NCBI RefSeq assembly: GCF_040939455.1
Contig: NC_134118.1
Span: 77,834,680 to 77,898,679 of the forward strand
Direction: 5' to 3'
DNA from: Microcebus murinus
Taxonomy: Eukaryota; Chordata; Mammalia; Primates; Cheirogaleidae
Length of the DNA stretch: 64,000 bases
Within the stretch, counting starts at the first letter, position 1, and each line of letters begins with the position of its first letter. The notes under the pieces are model-generated. The model was not told where the DNA came from. It saw only the letters and a list, made by a program, of their open reading frames with translations, and searched no databases. Positions 35,395-47,999 of this stretch are shown here, piece after piece. The position numbers were made by a program, and so were the translations under genes.

Positions 35395-35553
35395 GTGAGT
35401 GGACAGAGACAGATCCGCACTGCGCGCTGCCTGCCCGTCTCCCGTGGGCGAGTGGACACAGCCAGATCCGCACTGCGCGCTGCCTGCCCGTCTGCCGTGG
35501 GTGAGTGGACACAGCCAGATCCGCACTGCGCCCTGCCTGCCCGTCTCCCGTGG
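35395..35553 (+). repeat. 159-bp tandem duplication, copy 2
   Basis: Immediate copy of 35236-35394. The next unit (35554 on) carries AGATCAGAACTGCG and ends the match. Confidence 0.88.
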
Positions 35554-35712
35554 GTGAGTGGACACAGCCAGATCAGAACTGCGCCCTGCCTGACCGTCTG
35601 CCGTGGGTGAGTGGACACAGCCAGATCCGCACTGCGCCCTGCCTTACCGCCTGTCGTGGGTGAGTGGTCACAGCCAGATCCGTACTGCGCCCTGCCTGCC
35701 CGTCTGCCGTGG

Positions 35713-35765
35713 GACAGTGGACATAGCCAGATCCACACAGCACCGTCTCTGCCCATCTCCCGTGG
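35713..35765 (+). repeat. Divergent V-type unit
   Basis: First V-type unit in the window. It has GACAGTGGACATAGCC at the start, CCACACAGCACC in the centre and TCTGCCCATCTCCCG at the end. It is still 53 bp long but differs from the consensus at clustered positions, notably loss of the CTGCGCC core. It is followed by a unit with ACAGTCGGATCC, a companion also seen at 60606 and 62777. Confidence 0.88.
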
Positions 35766-35924
35766 GTGAGTGGACACAGTCGGATCCGCACTGCGCCCTG
35801 CCTGCCTGTCTCCCGTGGGTGAGTGGACACAGCCAGATCAGAACTGCGCCCTGCCTGACCGTCTGCCGTGGGTGAGTGGACACAGCCATATCCGCACTGC
35901 GCCCTGCCTGCCCGTCTCCCGTGG

Positions 35925-35977
35925 GTGAGTGGACATAGCCAGATTCACACAGCACCGTCTCTGCCCATCTCCCGTGG
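35925..35977 (+). repeat. Divergent V-type unit
   Basis: V-type core ACACAGCACCGTCTCTGCCC, but with the ordinary GTGAGTGG start and AGATTCACAC. It is a hybrid between a normal 5' part and a V-type centre, and is followed by an ACAGCCGTATCC unit. Confidence 0.85.
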
Positions 35978-36090
35978 GTGAGTGGACACAGCCGTATCCG
36001 CACTGAGCCCTGCCTGCCTGTCTCCCGTGGGTGAGTGGACACAGCCAGATCCGCACTGCGCCCTGCCTGCCTGTCTTCCGTGGGTGAGTG

Positions 36091-36141
36091 GACAGCCAGA
36101 TCCGCACTGCGCCCTGCCTGCCCGTCTCCAGTGGACGAGTG
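36091..36141 (+). repeat. Short 51-bp unit
   Basis: GTGAGTGGACAGCCAG lacks two bases of the usual GTGGACACAGCC. This is a loss of one AC step within the ACAC run, a plausible slippage event. It is one of the few units shortened by two bases. Confidence 0.75.
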
Positions 36142-37678
36142 GACACAGCCAGATCCGCACTGCGCCCTTCCTGCCCGTCTGCCGTGGGCGAGTGGACACA
36201 TCCAGATCTGCACTGCGCCCTGCCTGACCGTCTGCCGTGGGTGAGTGGACACAGCCAGATCCAAACTGCGCCCTGCCTGACCGCCTGCCGTGGGTGAGTG
36301 GACACAGCCAGATCCGCACTGCGGCCTGCCTGACCGCCTGCCGTGGGTGAGTGGACACAGCCAGATCCGCACTGCACCCTGCCTGCCCGTCTGCCGTGGG
36401 CGAGTGGACACAGCCAGATCCGCACTGCACCCTGCCTGCCCTTCTGCCGTGGGTGAGTGGACACAGCCAGATCCACACTGCGCCCTGCCTGCCCGTCTGC
36501 CGTGGGTGAGTGGACACAGCCAGATCCGCACTGCGCCCTGCCTGCCCGTCTCCCGTGGGTGAGTGGACACAGCCAGATCCGCACTGCGCCTTGCCTGCCC
36601 GTCTCACGTGGGTGAGTGGACACAGCCAGATCCGCACTGCGCCCTACCTGCCCGTCTCCCGTGGGTGAGTGGACACAGCCAGATCCGCACTGCACCCTGC
36701 CTGACCGTCCTTCGTGGGTGAGTGGACACCGCCAGATCCGCACTGCGCCCTGCCGGCCCGTCTCCCGTGGGTGAGTGGACACAACCAGATCCGCACTGCG
36801 CCCTGGCTTCCCGTCTCCCGTCAGTGAGTGGACACAGCCAGATCCGCACTGCGCCCTGCCTGCCCGTCTCCGGTCAGTATGTGGACACAGCCAGATCCGC
36901 ACTGCGCGCTGCCTGCCCGTCTCCCGTGGGCGAGTGGACACAGCCAGATCCGCACTGCGCCCTGCCTGACCGTCTGCCGTGGGTGAGTGGACACAGCCAG
37001 ATTCGCCCTGCGCCCTGCCTGCCCGTCTCCCCTGGGTGAGTGGACACAGCCAGATCCGCACTGCGCCTTGCCTGCCCGTCTCCCGTCGGTGAGTGGACAC
37101 AGCCAGATCCGCACTGCGCCCTGCCTGCCCGTCTCCCGTGGGTGAGGGGACACAGCCAGATCCGCACTGCGCCCTGCCTGCCCGTCCCCAGTGGGCGAGT
37201 GGATACAGCCAGATCCGCACTGCGCCCTGCCTGCCCGTCTCCCGTGGGTGAGTGGACACAGCCAGATCCGCTCTGCACCCTGCCTGACCGTCCTTCGTGG
37301 GTGAGTGGACACCGCCAGATCCCCACTGCGCCCTGCCTGCCCGTCTCCCGTGGGTGAGTGGACACAGCCAGATCCGCACTGCGCCCTGCCTGCCCGTCTC
37401 CCGTGGGTGAGTGGACACAGCCAGATCCGCACTGCGCGCTGCCTGCCCGTCTCCCGTGGGCGAGTGGACACCGCCAGATCCACACTGCGCCCTGCCTGCC
37501 CGTCTGTCGTGGGCGAGTGGACACAGCCAGATCCGCACTGCGCCCTGCCTGACCGTCTGCCATCGGTGAGTGGACACAGCCAGATCCACACTGCGCCCTG
37601 CCTGCCCGTCTGCCGTGGGCGAGTGGACACAGCCAGATCCGCACTGCGCACTGCCTGACCGTCTGCCGTGGGTGAGTC

Positions 37679-40329
37679 GACACAGCCAGATCCGCACTGC
37701 GCCCTACCTGCCCGTCTCCCGTGGGTGAGTGGACACAGCCAGATCCGCACTGCACCCTGCCTGACCGTCCTTCGTGGATGAGTGGACACCGCCAGATCCG
37801 CACTGCGCCCTGCCTGCCCGTCTCCCGTGGGTGAGTGGACACAGCCAGATCCGCACTGCGCCCTGCCTGCCCGTCTCCCGTCAGTGAGTGGACACAGCCA
37901 GATCCGCACTGCGCCATGCCTGCCCGTCTGCCGTGGGCGAGTGGACACAGCCAGATCCGCACTGCGCCCTGCCTGACCGTCTGCTGTGGGTGAGTGGACA
38001 CAGCCAGATCCGCACTGCGCCCTGCCTGACCGCCTGCCGTGGGTAAGTGGACACAGCCAGATCCGCACTGCGCCCTGCCTGCCCGTCTCCCGGGGGCGAG
38101 TGGACACAGCCAGATCCGCACTGCGCCCTGCCTGCCCTTCTGCCGTGGGTGAGTGGACACCGCCAGATCCGCAGTGCGCCCTGCCTGACCGTCTGCCGTC
38201 GGTGAGTGGACACAGCCAGATCCGCACTGCGCCCTGCCTGCCCTTCTGCCGTGGGTGAGTGGACACAGCCAGATCCGCACTGCACCCAGCCTGACCGTCC
38301 TTCGTGGGTGAGTGGACACCGCCTGATCCGCACTGCGCCCTGCCTGCCCGTCTCCCGTGGGTGAGTGGCACAGCCAGATCCGCACTGCGCCCTGCCTGAC
38401 CGCCTGCCGTGGGTGAGTGGACACAGCCAGATCCGCACTGCGCCCTGCCTGACCGTCAGCCGTGGGTGAGTGGACACAGCCAGATCCACACTGCGCCCTG
38501 CCTGCCCGTCTGCGTGGGCGAGTGGACACAGCCAGATCCGCACTGCGCCCTGCCTGACCGTCTGCCGTGGGTGAGTGGACACAGCCAGATCCGCACTGCG
38601 CCCTACCTGCCCGTCTCCTGTGGGTGAGTGGACACAGCCAGATCCGCACTGCACCCTTCCTGACCGTCTTTCGTGGATGAGTGGACACCGCCTGATCCGC
38701 ACTGCGCCCTGCCTGCCCGTCTCCCGAGGGTGAGTGGACACAGCCAGATCCGCACTGCGCCCTGCCTGCCCGTCTCCCGTCAGTGAGTGGACACAGCCAG
38801 ATCCGCCCTGCGCCATGCCTGCCCGTCTGCCGTGGGCGAGTGGACACAGCCAGATCCGCACTGCGCCCTGCCTGACCGTCTGCTGTGGGTGAGTGTACAC
38901 AGCCAGATCCGCAATGCGCCCTGCCTGACCGCCTGCCGTGGGTGAGTGGACACAGCCAGATCCGCACTGCGCCCTGCCTGCCCGTCTCCCGGGGGCGAGT
39001 GGACACAGCCAGATCCGCACTGCGCACTGCCTGCCCTTCTGCCGTGGGTGAGTGGACACCGCCAGATCCGCACTGCGCCCTGCCTGACCGTCTGCCGTCG
39101 GTGAGTGGACACAGCCAGATCCGCACTGCGCCCTGCCTGCCCGTCTGCCGTGGGCGAGTGGACACAGCCCGATCCGCACTGCGCCCTGCGTGACCGTCCG
39201 CCGTGGGTGAGTGGACACAGCCAGATCCGCACTGCGCCCTGCCTGCCCGTCTGTCGTGGGCGAGTGGACACTGCCAGATCCACACTGCGCCCTGCCTGAC
39301 GGTCTGCCGTGGGTGAGTGGACACAGCCAGATCCACACTGCGCCCTGCCTGCCCCTCTGCCGTGGGCGAGTGGACACAGCCAGATCCGCACTGCGCCCTT
39401 CCTGACCGTCTGCCGTGGGTGAGTGGACACAGCCAGATCCGCACTGCGCCCTGCCTGCCCGTCTCCCGTGGGCGAGTGGACACAGCCAGATCCGCACTGC
39501 GCCCTGCCTGCCCGTCTCCAGTGGGCGAGTGGACACAGCCAGATCCGGACTGCGCCCTGCCTGCCCGTCTGCCGTGGGCGAGTGGACACAGCCAGATCCG
39601 CACTGCGCCCTGCCTGACCATCTGCCGTGTGTGAGTGGACACAGCCAGATCCGCACTGCGCCCTGCCTGACCGCCTGCCGTGTGTGAGTGGACACAGCCA
39701 GATCCGCACTGTGCCCTGCCTGCCCGTCAACCGTGGGCGAGTGGACACAGCCAGATCCGCACTGCGCCCTGCCTGACCGCCTGCCGTGGGTGAGTGGACA
39801 CAGCCAGATCCGCACTGCGCCTTGCCTGCCCGTCTCCCGTGGGCGAGTGGACACAGCCAGATCCGAACTGCGCCCTGCCTGCCCTTCTGCCGTGGGTGAG
39901 TGGACACTGCCCGATCCGCACTGCGACCTGCCTGACCGTCTGCCGTGGGTGAGTGGACACAGCCAGATCCGCACTGCGCCCTGCCTGCCGTCTCCCGTGG
40001 GTGAGTGGACACAGCCAGATCCGCACTGCGCCCTGCCTGACCGTCTGCCGTGGGTGAGTGGACACAGCCAGATCCGCACTGCGCCCTGCCTGCCCGTCTC
40101 CCGTGGGTGAGTGGACACAGCCAGATCCGCACTGCGCCTTGCCTGCCCGTCTCCCGTCAGTGAGTGGACACAGCCAGATCCGCACTGCGCCCTGCCTGCC
40201 CGTCTCCCGTTGGCGAGTGGACACAGCCAGATCCGCACTGCGCCCTGCCTGCCGGTCTCCCGTGGGTGAGTGGACACAGCCAGATCCGAACTGCGCCCTG
40301 CCTGCCCGTCTGCCGTGGGCGAGTGGAAA
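37679..40329 (+). repeat. 2.65-kb duplication, copy 2
   Basis: Counterpart of about 31430-34080 at an offset of 6,249. Substitutions private to this copy include GTGTACACAG near 38893, TGCGTGACCG near 39187 and CACTGCGACC near 39917. The 3.6 kb between the two copies (34081-37678) is unrelated in order, so this is a dispersed rather than simple tandem pair, or a cycle whose other part has diverged. Confidence 0.84.
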
Positions 40330-41004
40330 CAGCCAGATCCGCACTGCGCCCTGCCTGACCATCAGCCGTGGGTGAGTGGACACAGCCAGATCAGAACTGC
40401 GCCCTGCCTGCCCGTCTCCCGTGGGTGAGTGGACAGAGACAGATCTGCACTGCGCCCTGCCTGCCCGTCTCCCGTGGGTGAGTGGACACAGCCAGATCCG
40501 CACTGCGCGCTGCCTGCCCGTCTCCCGTGGGCGAGTGGACACAGCCAGATCCGCACTGCGCGCTGCCTGCCCGTCTGCCGTGGGTGATTGGACACAGCCC
40601 GATCCGCACTGTGCCCTGCCTGACCGTCTGCCGTGGGTGAGTGGACACAGCCAGATCCGCACTGCGCGATTCCTGCCCGTCTCCCGAGGGTGAGTGGACA
40701 CAGCCAGATCCGCACTGCGCGCTGCCTGCCCGTCTGCCGTGGGAGAGTGGACACAGCCAGATCCGCACTGCGCGCTGCCGGCCCGTCTCCCGTGGGTGAG
40801 TGGACACAGCCAGATCCGCACTGCGCCCTGCCTGACCGTCTGCCGTGGGTGAGTGGACACAGCCAGATCCGCACTGCGCCCTGCCTGCCCGTCTGCCGTG
40901 GGCGAGTGGACACTGCCAGATCCGCACTGCGCCCTGCTTGCCCCTCTGCCGTGGGCGAGTGGACACAGCCAGATCCGCACTGCGCCCTTCCTGACCGTCT
41001 GCCG

Positions 41005-43023
41005 TGGGTGAGTGGACACAGCCAGATCCGCACTGCGCCCTGCCTGCCCGTCTCCCGTGGGCGAGTGGACACAGCCAGATCCGCACTGCGCCCTGCCTGC
41101 CCGTCTCCAGTGGGCGAGTGGACACAGCCAGATCCGGACTGCGCCCTGCCTGCCCGTCTGCCGTGTGTGAGTGGACACAGCCAGATCCGCACTGCGCCCT
41201 GCCTGACCTCCTCTCGTGGGTGAGTGGACACAGCCAGATCCGCACTGCGCCCTGCCTGCCCGTCACCCGTGGGAGAGTGGACACAGCCAGATCCGCACTG
41301 CGCCCTGCCTGACCGCCTGCCGTGGGTGAGTGGACACAGCCCGATCTGCACTGCGCCCTGCCTGCCCGTCTCCCGTGGGCGAGTGGACACAGCCAGATCC
41401 GCACTGCGCCCTGCCTGCCCTTCTGCCGTGGGTGAGTGGACACAGCCCGATCCGCACTGCGCCCTGCCTGACCGTCTGCCGTGGGTGAGTGGACACAGCC
41501 AGATCCGCACTGCGCCCTGCCTGCCGTCTCCCGTGGGTGAGTGGACACAGCCAGATCCGCACTGCGCCCTGCCTGACCGTCTGCCGTGGGTGAGTGGACA
41601 CAGCCAGATCCGCACTGCGCCCTGCCTGCCCGTCTCCCGTGGGTGAGTGGACACAGCCAGATCCGCACTGCGCCTTGCCTGCCCGTCTCCTGTCAGTGAG
41701 TGGACACAGCCAGATCCGCACTGCGCCCTGCCTGCCCGTCTCCCGTTGGCGAGTGGACACAACCAGATCCGCACTGCGCCCTGCCTGCCGGTCTCCCGTG
41801 GGTGAATGGACACAGCCAGATCCGAACTGCGCCCTGCCTGCCCGTCTGCCGTGGGCGAGTGGAAACAGCCAGATCCGCACTGCGCCCTGCCTGACCGTCT
41901 GCCGTGGGTGAGTGAACACAGCCAGATCCACACTGCGCCCTGCCTGCCCGTCTGCCGTGGGCGAGTGGAAACAGCCAGATCCGCACTGCGCCCTGCCTGA
42001 CCATCTGCCGTGGGTGAGTGGACACAGCCAGATCCGCACTGCGCCCTGCCTGACCGCCTTCCGTGGGTGAGTGGACACAGCCAGATCCGCACTGCGCGCT
42101 GCCTGCCCGTCTCCCGTGGGCGAGTGGAAACAGCCAGATCTGCTTTGCGCGCTGCCTGCCCGTCTGTCGTGGGCGAGTGGACACAGCCATATCCGCACTG
42201 CGCACTGCCTGCCCGTCTGCCGTGGGTGAGTGGACATAGCCAGATCCGCACTGCGCCCTGCCTGCCCGTCTCTCGTGGGTGAGTGGACACAGCCAGATCC
42301 GCACTGCGCCCTGCCTGCCCGTCTCCCGTGGGTGAGTGGACAGAGACAGATACGCACTGCGCCCTGCCTGCCCGTCTCCAGTGGGTGAGTGGAGACAGCC
42401 AGATCCGCACTGCGCGCTGCCTGCCCGTCTCCCGTGGGCGAGTGGACACAGCCAGATCCGCACTGCGCGCTGCCTGCCCGTCTGCCGTGGGTGAGTGGAC
42501 ACAGCCCGATCCGCACTGTGCCCTGCTTGACCGTCTGCCGTGGGTGAGTGGACACAGCTAGATCCGCACTGCGCGCTTCCTGCCCGTCTCCCGAGGGTGA
42601 GTGGACACAGCCAGATCCGCACTGCGCGCTGCCTGCCCGTCTGCCGTGGGTGAGTGGAGACAGCCAGATCCGCACTGCGCCCTGCCTGCCCGTCTCCCGT
42701 GGGTGAGTGGACACAGCCAGATCCGCACTGCGCGCTGCCTGCCCGTCTGCCGTGGGTGAATGGACACAGCCCGATCCGCACTGCGCCCTGCCTGACCGTC
42801 TGCCGTGGGTGAGTGGACACAGCCAGATCCGCACTGCGCCCTGCCTGCCCGTCTCCCGTTGGTGAGTGGACACAGCCAGATCCGCACTGCGCCCTGCCTG
42901 CCCGTCTGCCGTAGGTGAGTGGACACAGCCAGATCCGCACTGCGCCTTGCCTGCCCGTCTCCCGTCAGTGAGTGGACACAGCCAGATCCGCACTGCGCCC
43001 TGCCTGCCCGTCTGCCGTGGGTG
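41005..43023 (+). repeat. 2.0-kb segment P, copy 1
   Basis: Present again at 44925-46943 (offset 3,920) and 50804-52821 (offset 9,799). Markers are CGTCACCCGTGGGAGAG, CAGCCCGATCTGCAC, TGCCTGCCGTC, TCTCCTGTCAG, ACAACCAGATCC, GGTGAATGGACAC, the CTGCTTTGCGCG unit, GTGGACAGAGACAGATACG and GTGGAGACAGCC. Confidence 0.87.
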
Positions 43024-43444
43024 AGTGGACACAGCCAGATCCGCACTGCGCCTTGCCTGCCCGTCTCCCGTGGGAGAGTGGACACAGCCAGATCCGCACT
43101 GCGCCCTGCCTGCCCGTCTCCCGTGGGTGAGTGGACACAGCCAGATCCGCACTGCGCGCTGCCTGCCCGTCTCCCGTGGGCGAGTGGACACAGCCAGATC
43201 CGCACTGCGCACTGCCTGCCCGTCTGTCGTGGGCGAGTGGACACAGCCAGATCCGCACTGTGCCCTGCCTGACCGTCTGCCGTCGGTGAGTGGACACAGC
43301 CAGATCCACACTGCGCCCTGCCTGCCCGTCTGCCGTGGGCGAGTGGACACAGCCAGATCCGCACTGCGCACTGCCTGACCGTCTGCCGTGGGTGAGTCGA
43401 CACAGCCAGATCCGCACTGCGCCCTGCCTGCCCGTCTGCCGTGT

Positions 43445-43497
43445 TTCAGAGGACATACCCATATCCACACAGCACCCTCTCTGCCCGTCTCTTGTGG
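43445..43497 (+). repeat. Divergent V-type unit, TTCAGAGG subtype
   Basis: Begins TTCAGAGGACATACCC and has CCACACAGCACCCTCTCTGC. It is the most altered V-type unit, with an identical-looking copy at 53243-53295 in the second Q segment. It is followed by AGATTCACAC and CTCACTGGGCCC units found only in these two places. Confidence 0.87.
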
Positions 43498-44609
43498 GTG
43501 AGTGGACACAGCCAGATTCACACTGCGCCTTGCCTGCCCGTCTCCCCTCGGTGAGTGGACACAGCCAGATCCTCACTGGGCCCTGCCTGCCCGTCTCCCG
43601 TGGGTGAGTGGACACAGCCAGATCCGCACTGCGGCTTGACTGCCCGTCTCCCGTGGGCGAGTGGACACAGCCAGATCCACACTGCGCCCTGCCTGCCCGT
43701 CTGCCGTGGGTGTGTGGACACAGCCAGATTCGCAATGCGCCCTGCCTGACCGTCTGCCGTGGGTGAGGGGATACAGCCAGATCCACACTGCGCCCTGCCT
43801 GCCCGTCTGCCGTGGGTGAGTGGACACAGACAGATCCGCACTGCGCCCTGCCTGACCGTCTGCCGTGGGTGTTTGGACACAGCCAGTTCCACACTGCGCC
43901 CTGCCTGCCCGTCTCCCGTGGGTGAGTGGACACAGCCAGATCGGCACTGCACCCTGCCTGACAGTCTGCCGTGGGTGAGTGGACACAGCCAGATCCGCAC
44001 TGCACCCTGCCTGACCGTCTGCCGTGGGTGAGTGGACACAGCCAGATCCGCACTGCGCCCTGCCTGCCCGTCTCCCGTGGGTGAGTGGACACAGCCAGAT
44101 CCGCACTGCGCCTTGCCTGCCCGTCTCCCGTCAGTGAGTGGACACAGCCAGATCCGCACTGCGCCCTGCCTGCCTGTCTGCCGTGGGCGAGTGGCACAGC
44201 CAGATCCGCACTGCGCCCTGCCTGACCGTCTGCCGTGGGTGAGTGGACACAGCCCGATCCGCACTGCGCCCTGCCTGACCGTCTGCCGTGGGTGAGTGGA
44301 CACAGCCAGATCCACACTGCGCCCTGCCTGCCCGTCTGTCGTGGGTGAGTGGACACAGCCAGATCCGAACTGCGCCCTGCCTGACCGTCTGCCGTGGGTG
44401 AGTGTACACAGCCAGATCCGCACTGCGCCCTGCCTGCCCATCTGCCGTGGGTGAGTGGACACAGCCAGATCCGCACTGCGCCCTGCCTGACCGCCTGCCG
44501 TGGGGGAGTGGACACAGCCAGATCCGCACTGCGCCCTGCCTGACTGCCTGCCGTGGGTGAGTGGACACAGCCAGATCCGTACTGCGCCCTGCCTGCCCCT
44601 CTGGCGTGG

Positions 44610-44662
44610 GTCAGTGGACATAGCCAGATCCACACAGCACCGTCTCTGCCCATCTCCCGTGC
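44610..44662 (+). repeat. Divergent V-type unit
   Basis: GTCAGTGGACATAGCC start and CACACAGCACCGTCTCTGCC core, preceded by CTGGCGTGG. The counterpart in the second Q segment is at 54408-54460. It lies close to the right edge of Q. Confidence 0.87.
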
Positions 44663-44924
44663 GTGAGTGGACACAGCCGGATCCGCACTGCGCCCTGCCT
44701 GTCCGTCTCCCGTGGGTGAGTGGACACAGCCAGATCCGCACTGCGCCCTGCCTGCCCGTCTCCAGTGGACGAGTGGACACAGCCAGATCCGCACTGCGCC
44801 CTTCCTGCCCGTCTGCCGTGGGCGAGTGGACACAGCCAGATCTGCACTGCGCCCTGCCTGACCGTCTGCCGTGGGTGAGTGGACACAGCCAGATCCAAAC
44901 TGCGCCCTGCCTGACCGCCTGCCG

Positions 44925-46943
44925 TGGGTGAGTGGACACAGCCAGATCCGCACTGCGCCCTGCCTGCCCGTCTCCCGTGGGCGAGTGGACACAGCCAGAT
45001 CCGCACTGCGCCCTGCCTGCCCGTCTCCAGTGGGCGAGTGGACACAGCCAGATCCGGACTGCGCCCTGCCTGCCCGTCTGCCGTGTGTGAGTGGACACAG
45101 CCAGATCCGCACTGCGCCCTGCCTGACCGCCTGCCGTGGGTGAGTGGACACAGCCAGATCCGCACTGCGCCCTGCCTGCCCGTCACCCGTGGGAGAGTGG
45201 ACACAGCCAGATCCGCACTGCGCCCTGCCTGACCGCCTGCCGTGGGTGAGTGGACACAGCCCGATCTGCACTGCGCCCTGCCTGCCCGTCTCCCGTGGGC
45301 GAGTGGACACAGCCAGATCCGCACTGCGCCCTGCCTGCCCTTCTGCCGTGGGTGAGTGGACACAGCCCGATCCGCACTGCGCCCTGCCTGACCGTCTGCC
45401 GTGGGTGAGTGGACACAGCCAGATCCGCACTGCGCCCTGCCTGCCGTCTCCCGTGGGTGAGTGGACACAGCCAGATCCGCACTGCGCCCTGCCTGACCGT
45501 CTGCCGTGGGTGAGTGGACACAGCCAGATCCGCACTGCGCCCTGCCTGCCCGTCTCCCGTGGGTGAGTGGACACAGCCAGATCCGCACTGCGCCTTGCCT
45601 GCCCGTCTCCTGTCAGTGAGTGGACACAGCCAGATCCGCACTGCGCCCTGCCTGCCCGTCTCCCGTTGGCGAGTGGACACAACCAGATCCGCACTGCGCC
45701 CTGCCTGCCGGTCTCCCGTGGGTGAATGGACACAGCCAGATCCGAACTGCGCCCTGCCTGCCCGTCTGCCGTGGGCGAGTGGACACAGCCAGATCCGCAC
45801 TGCGCCCTGCCTGACCGTCTGCCGTGGGTGAGTGAACACAGCCAGATCCACACTGCGCCCTGCCTGCCCGTCTGCCGTGGGCGAGTGGAAACAGCCAGAT
45901 CCGCACTGCGCCCTGCCTGACCATCTGCCGTGGGTGAGTGGACACAGCCAGATCCGCACTGCGCCCTGCCTGACCGCCTTCCGTGGGTGAGTGGACACAG
46001 CCAGATCCGCACTGCGCGCTGCCTGCCCGTCTCCCGTGGGCGAGTGGAAACAGCCAGATCTGCTTTGCGCGCTGCCTGCCCGTCTGTCGTGGGCGAGTGG
46101 ACACAGCCATATCCGCACTGCGCACTGCCTGCCCGTCTGCCGTGGGTGAGTGGACATAGCCAGATCCGCACTGCGCCCTGCCTGCCCGTCTCTCGTGGGT
46201 GAGTGGACACAGCCAGATCCGCACTGCGCCCTGCCTGCCCGTCTCCCGTGGGTGAGTGGACAGAGACAGATACGCACTGCGCCCTGCCTGCCCGTCTCCA
46301 GTGGGTGAGTGGAGACAGCCAGATCCGCACTGCGCGCTGCCTGCCCGTCTCCCGTGGGCGAGTGGACACAGCCAGATCCGCACTGCGCGCTGCCTGCCCG
46401 TCTGCCGTGGGTGAGTGGACACAGCCCGATCCGCACTGTGCCCTGCTTGACCGTCTGCCGTGGGTGAGTGGACACAGCTAGATCCGCACTGCGCGCTTCC
46501 TGCCCGTCTCCCGAGGGTGAGTGGACACAGCCAGATCCGCACTGCGCGCTGCCTGCCCGTCTGCCGTGGGTGAGTGGAGACAGCCAGATCCGCACTGCGC
46601 CCTGCCTGCCCGTCTCCCGTGGGTGAGTGGACACAGCCAGATCCGCACTGCGCGCTGCCTGCCCGTCTGCCGTGGGTGAATGGACACAGCCCGATCCGCA
46701 CTGCGCCCTGCCTGACCGTCTGCCGTGGGTGAGTGGACACAGCCAGATCCGCACTGCGCCCTGCCTGCCCGTCTCCCGTTGGTGAGTGGACACAGCCAGA
46801 TCCGCACTGCGCCCTGCCTGCCCGTCTGCCGTAGGTGAGTGGACACAGCCAGATCCGCACTGCGCCTTGCCTGCCCGTCTCCCGTCAGTGAGTGGACACA
46901 GCCAGATCCGCACTGCGCCCTGCCTGCCCGTCTGCCGTGGGCG
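44925..46943 (+). repeat. 2.0-kb segment P, copy 2
   Basis: Offset of 3,920 from copy 1 throughout, with very few differences (for example GTGGAAACAG at 41861 versus GTGGACACAG at 45781). It ends where GGGCGAG (46938) replaces GGGTGAG (43018). It is not accompanied by the rest of Q, so P was copied separately. Confidence 0.87.
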
Positions 46944-47999
46944 AGTGGACACAGCCAGATCCGCACTGCGCCCTGCCTGCCCGTCTCCCGTGGGTGAGTG
47001 GACACAGCCAGATCCGCACTGCGCCCTGCCTGCCCGTCTCCCGTGGGTGAGTGGACACAGCCAGATCCGCACTGCGCGCTGCCTGCCCGTCTCCCGTGGG
47101 CGAGTGGACACAGCCAGATCCGCACTGCGCACTGCCTGCCCGTCTCCCGTGGGTGAGTGGACACAGCCAGATCCGCACTGCGCGCTGCCTGCCCGTCTCC
47201 CGTGGGCGAGTGGACACCGCCAGATCCACACTGCGCCCTGCCTGCCCGTCTGTCGTGGGCGAGTGGACACAGCCAGATCCGCACTGCGCCCTGCCTGACC
47301 GTCTGCCATCGGTGAGTGGACACAGCCAGATCCACACTGCGCCCTGCCTGCCCGTCTGCCGTGGGCGAGTGGACACAGCCAGATCCGCACTGCGCACTGC
47401 CTGACCGTCTGCCGTGGGTGAGTCGACACAGCCAGATCCGCACTGCGCCCTGCCTGCCCGTCTCCCGTGGGCGAGTGGACACAGCCAGATCCGCACTGCG
47501 CCCTGCCTGCCCTTCTGCCGTGGGTGAGTGGACACAGCCAGATCCACACTGCGCCCTGCCTGACCGTCCTTCGTGGGTGAGTGGACACCGCCAGATCCGC
47601 ACTGCGCCCTGCCTGCCCGTCTCCCGTGGGTGAGTCGACACAGCCAGATCCGCACTGTGCCCTGCCTGCCCGTCTCCCGTCAGTGAGTGGACACAGCCAG
47701 ATCCGCACTGCGCCCTGCCTGCCCGTCTCCCGTGGGTGAGTGGACACAGCCAGATCCGCACTGCGCGCTGCCTGCCCGTCTCCCGTGGGCGAGTGGACAC
47801 AGCCAGATCCGCACTGCGCCCTGCCTGCCCGTCTGTCGTGGGCGAGTGGACACAGCTAGATCCGCACTGCGCCCTGCCTGACCGCCTGCCGTGGGTGAGT
47901 GGACACAGCCAGATCTGCACTGCGCCCTGCCTGACCGTCAGCCGTGGGTGAGTGGACACAGCCAGATCCACACTGCGCCCTGCCTGCCCGTCTGCGTGG

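Larger units (their letters stand above)
40374..44735 (+). repeat. 4.4-kb duplication Q, copy 1
   Basis: Matches 50120-54533. The offset is 9,746 up to about 40930 and 9,798-9,799 afterwards. The step is exactly one 53-bp unit missing here: the TGACGGTCTGCC unit present near 50690 is skipped between GGACACTGCC and CCCCTCTGCC. The segment includes two V-type units and a GTGGCACAGCC short unit (about 44190). Confidence 0.87.
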
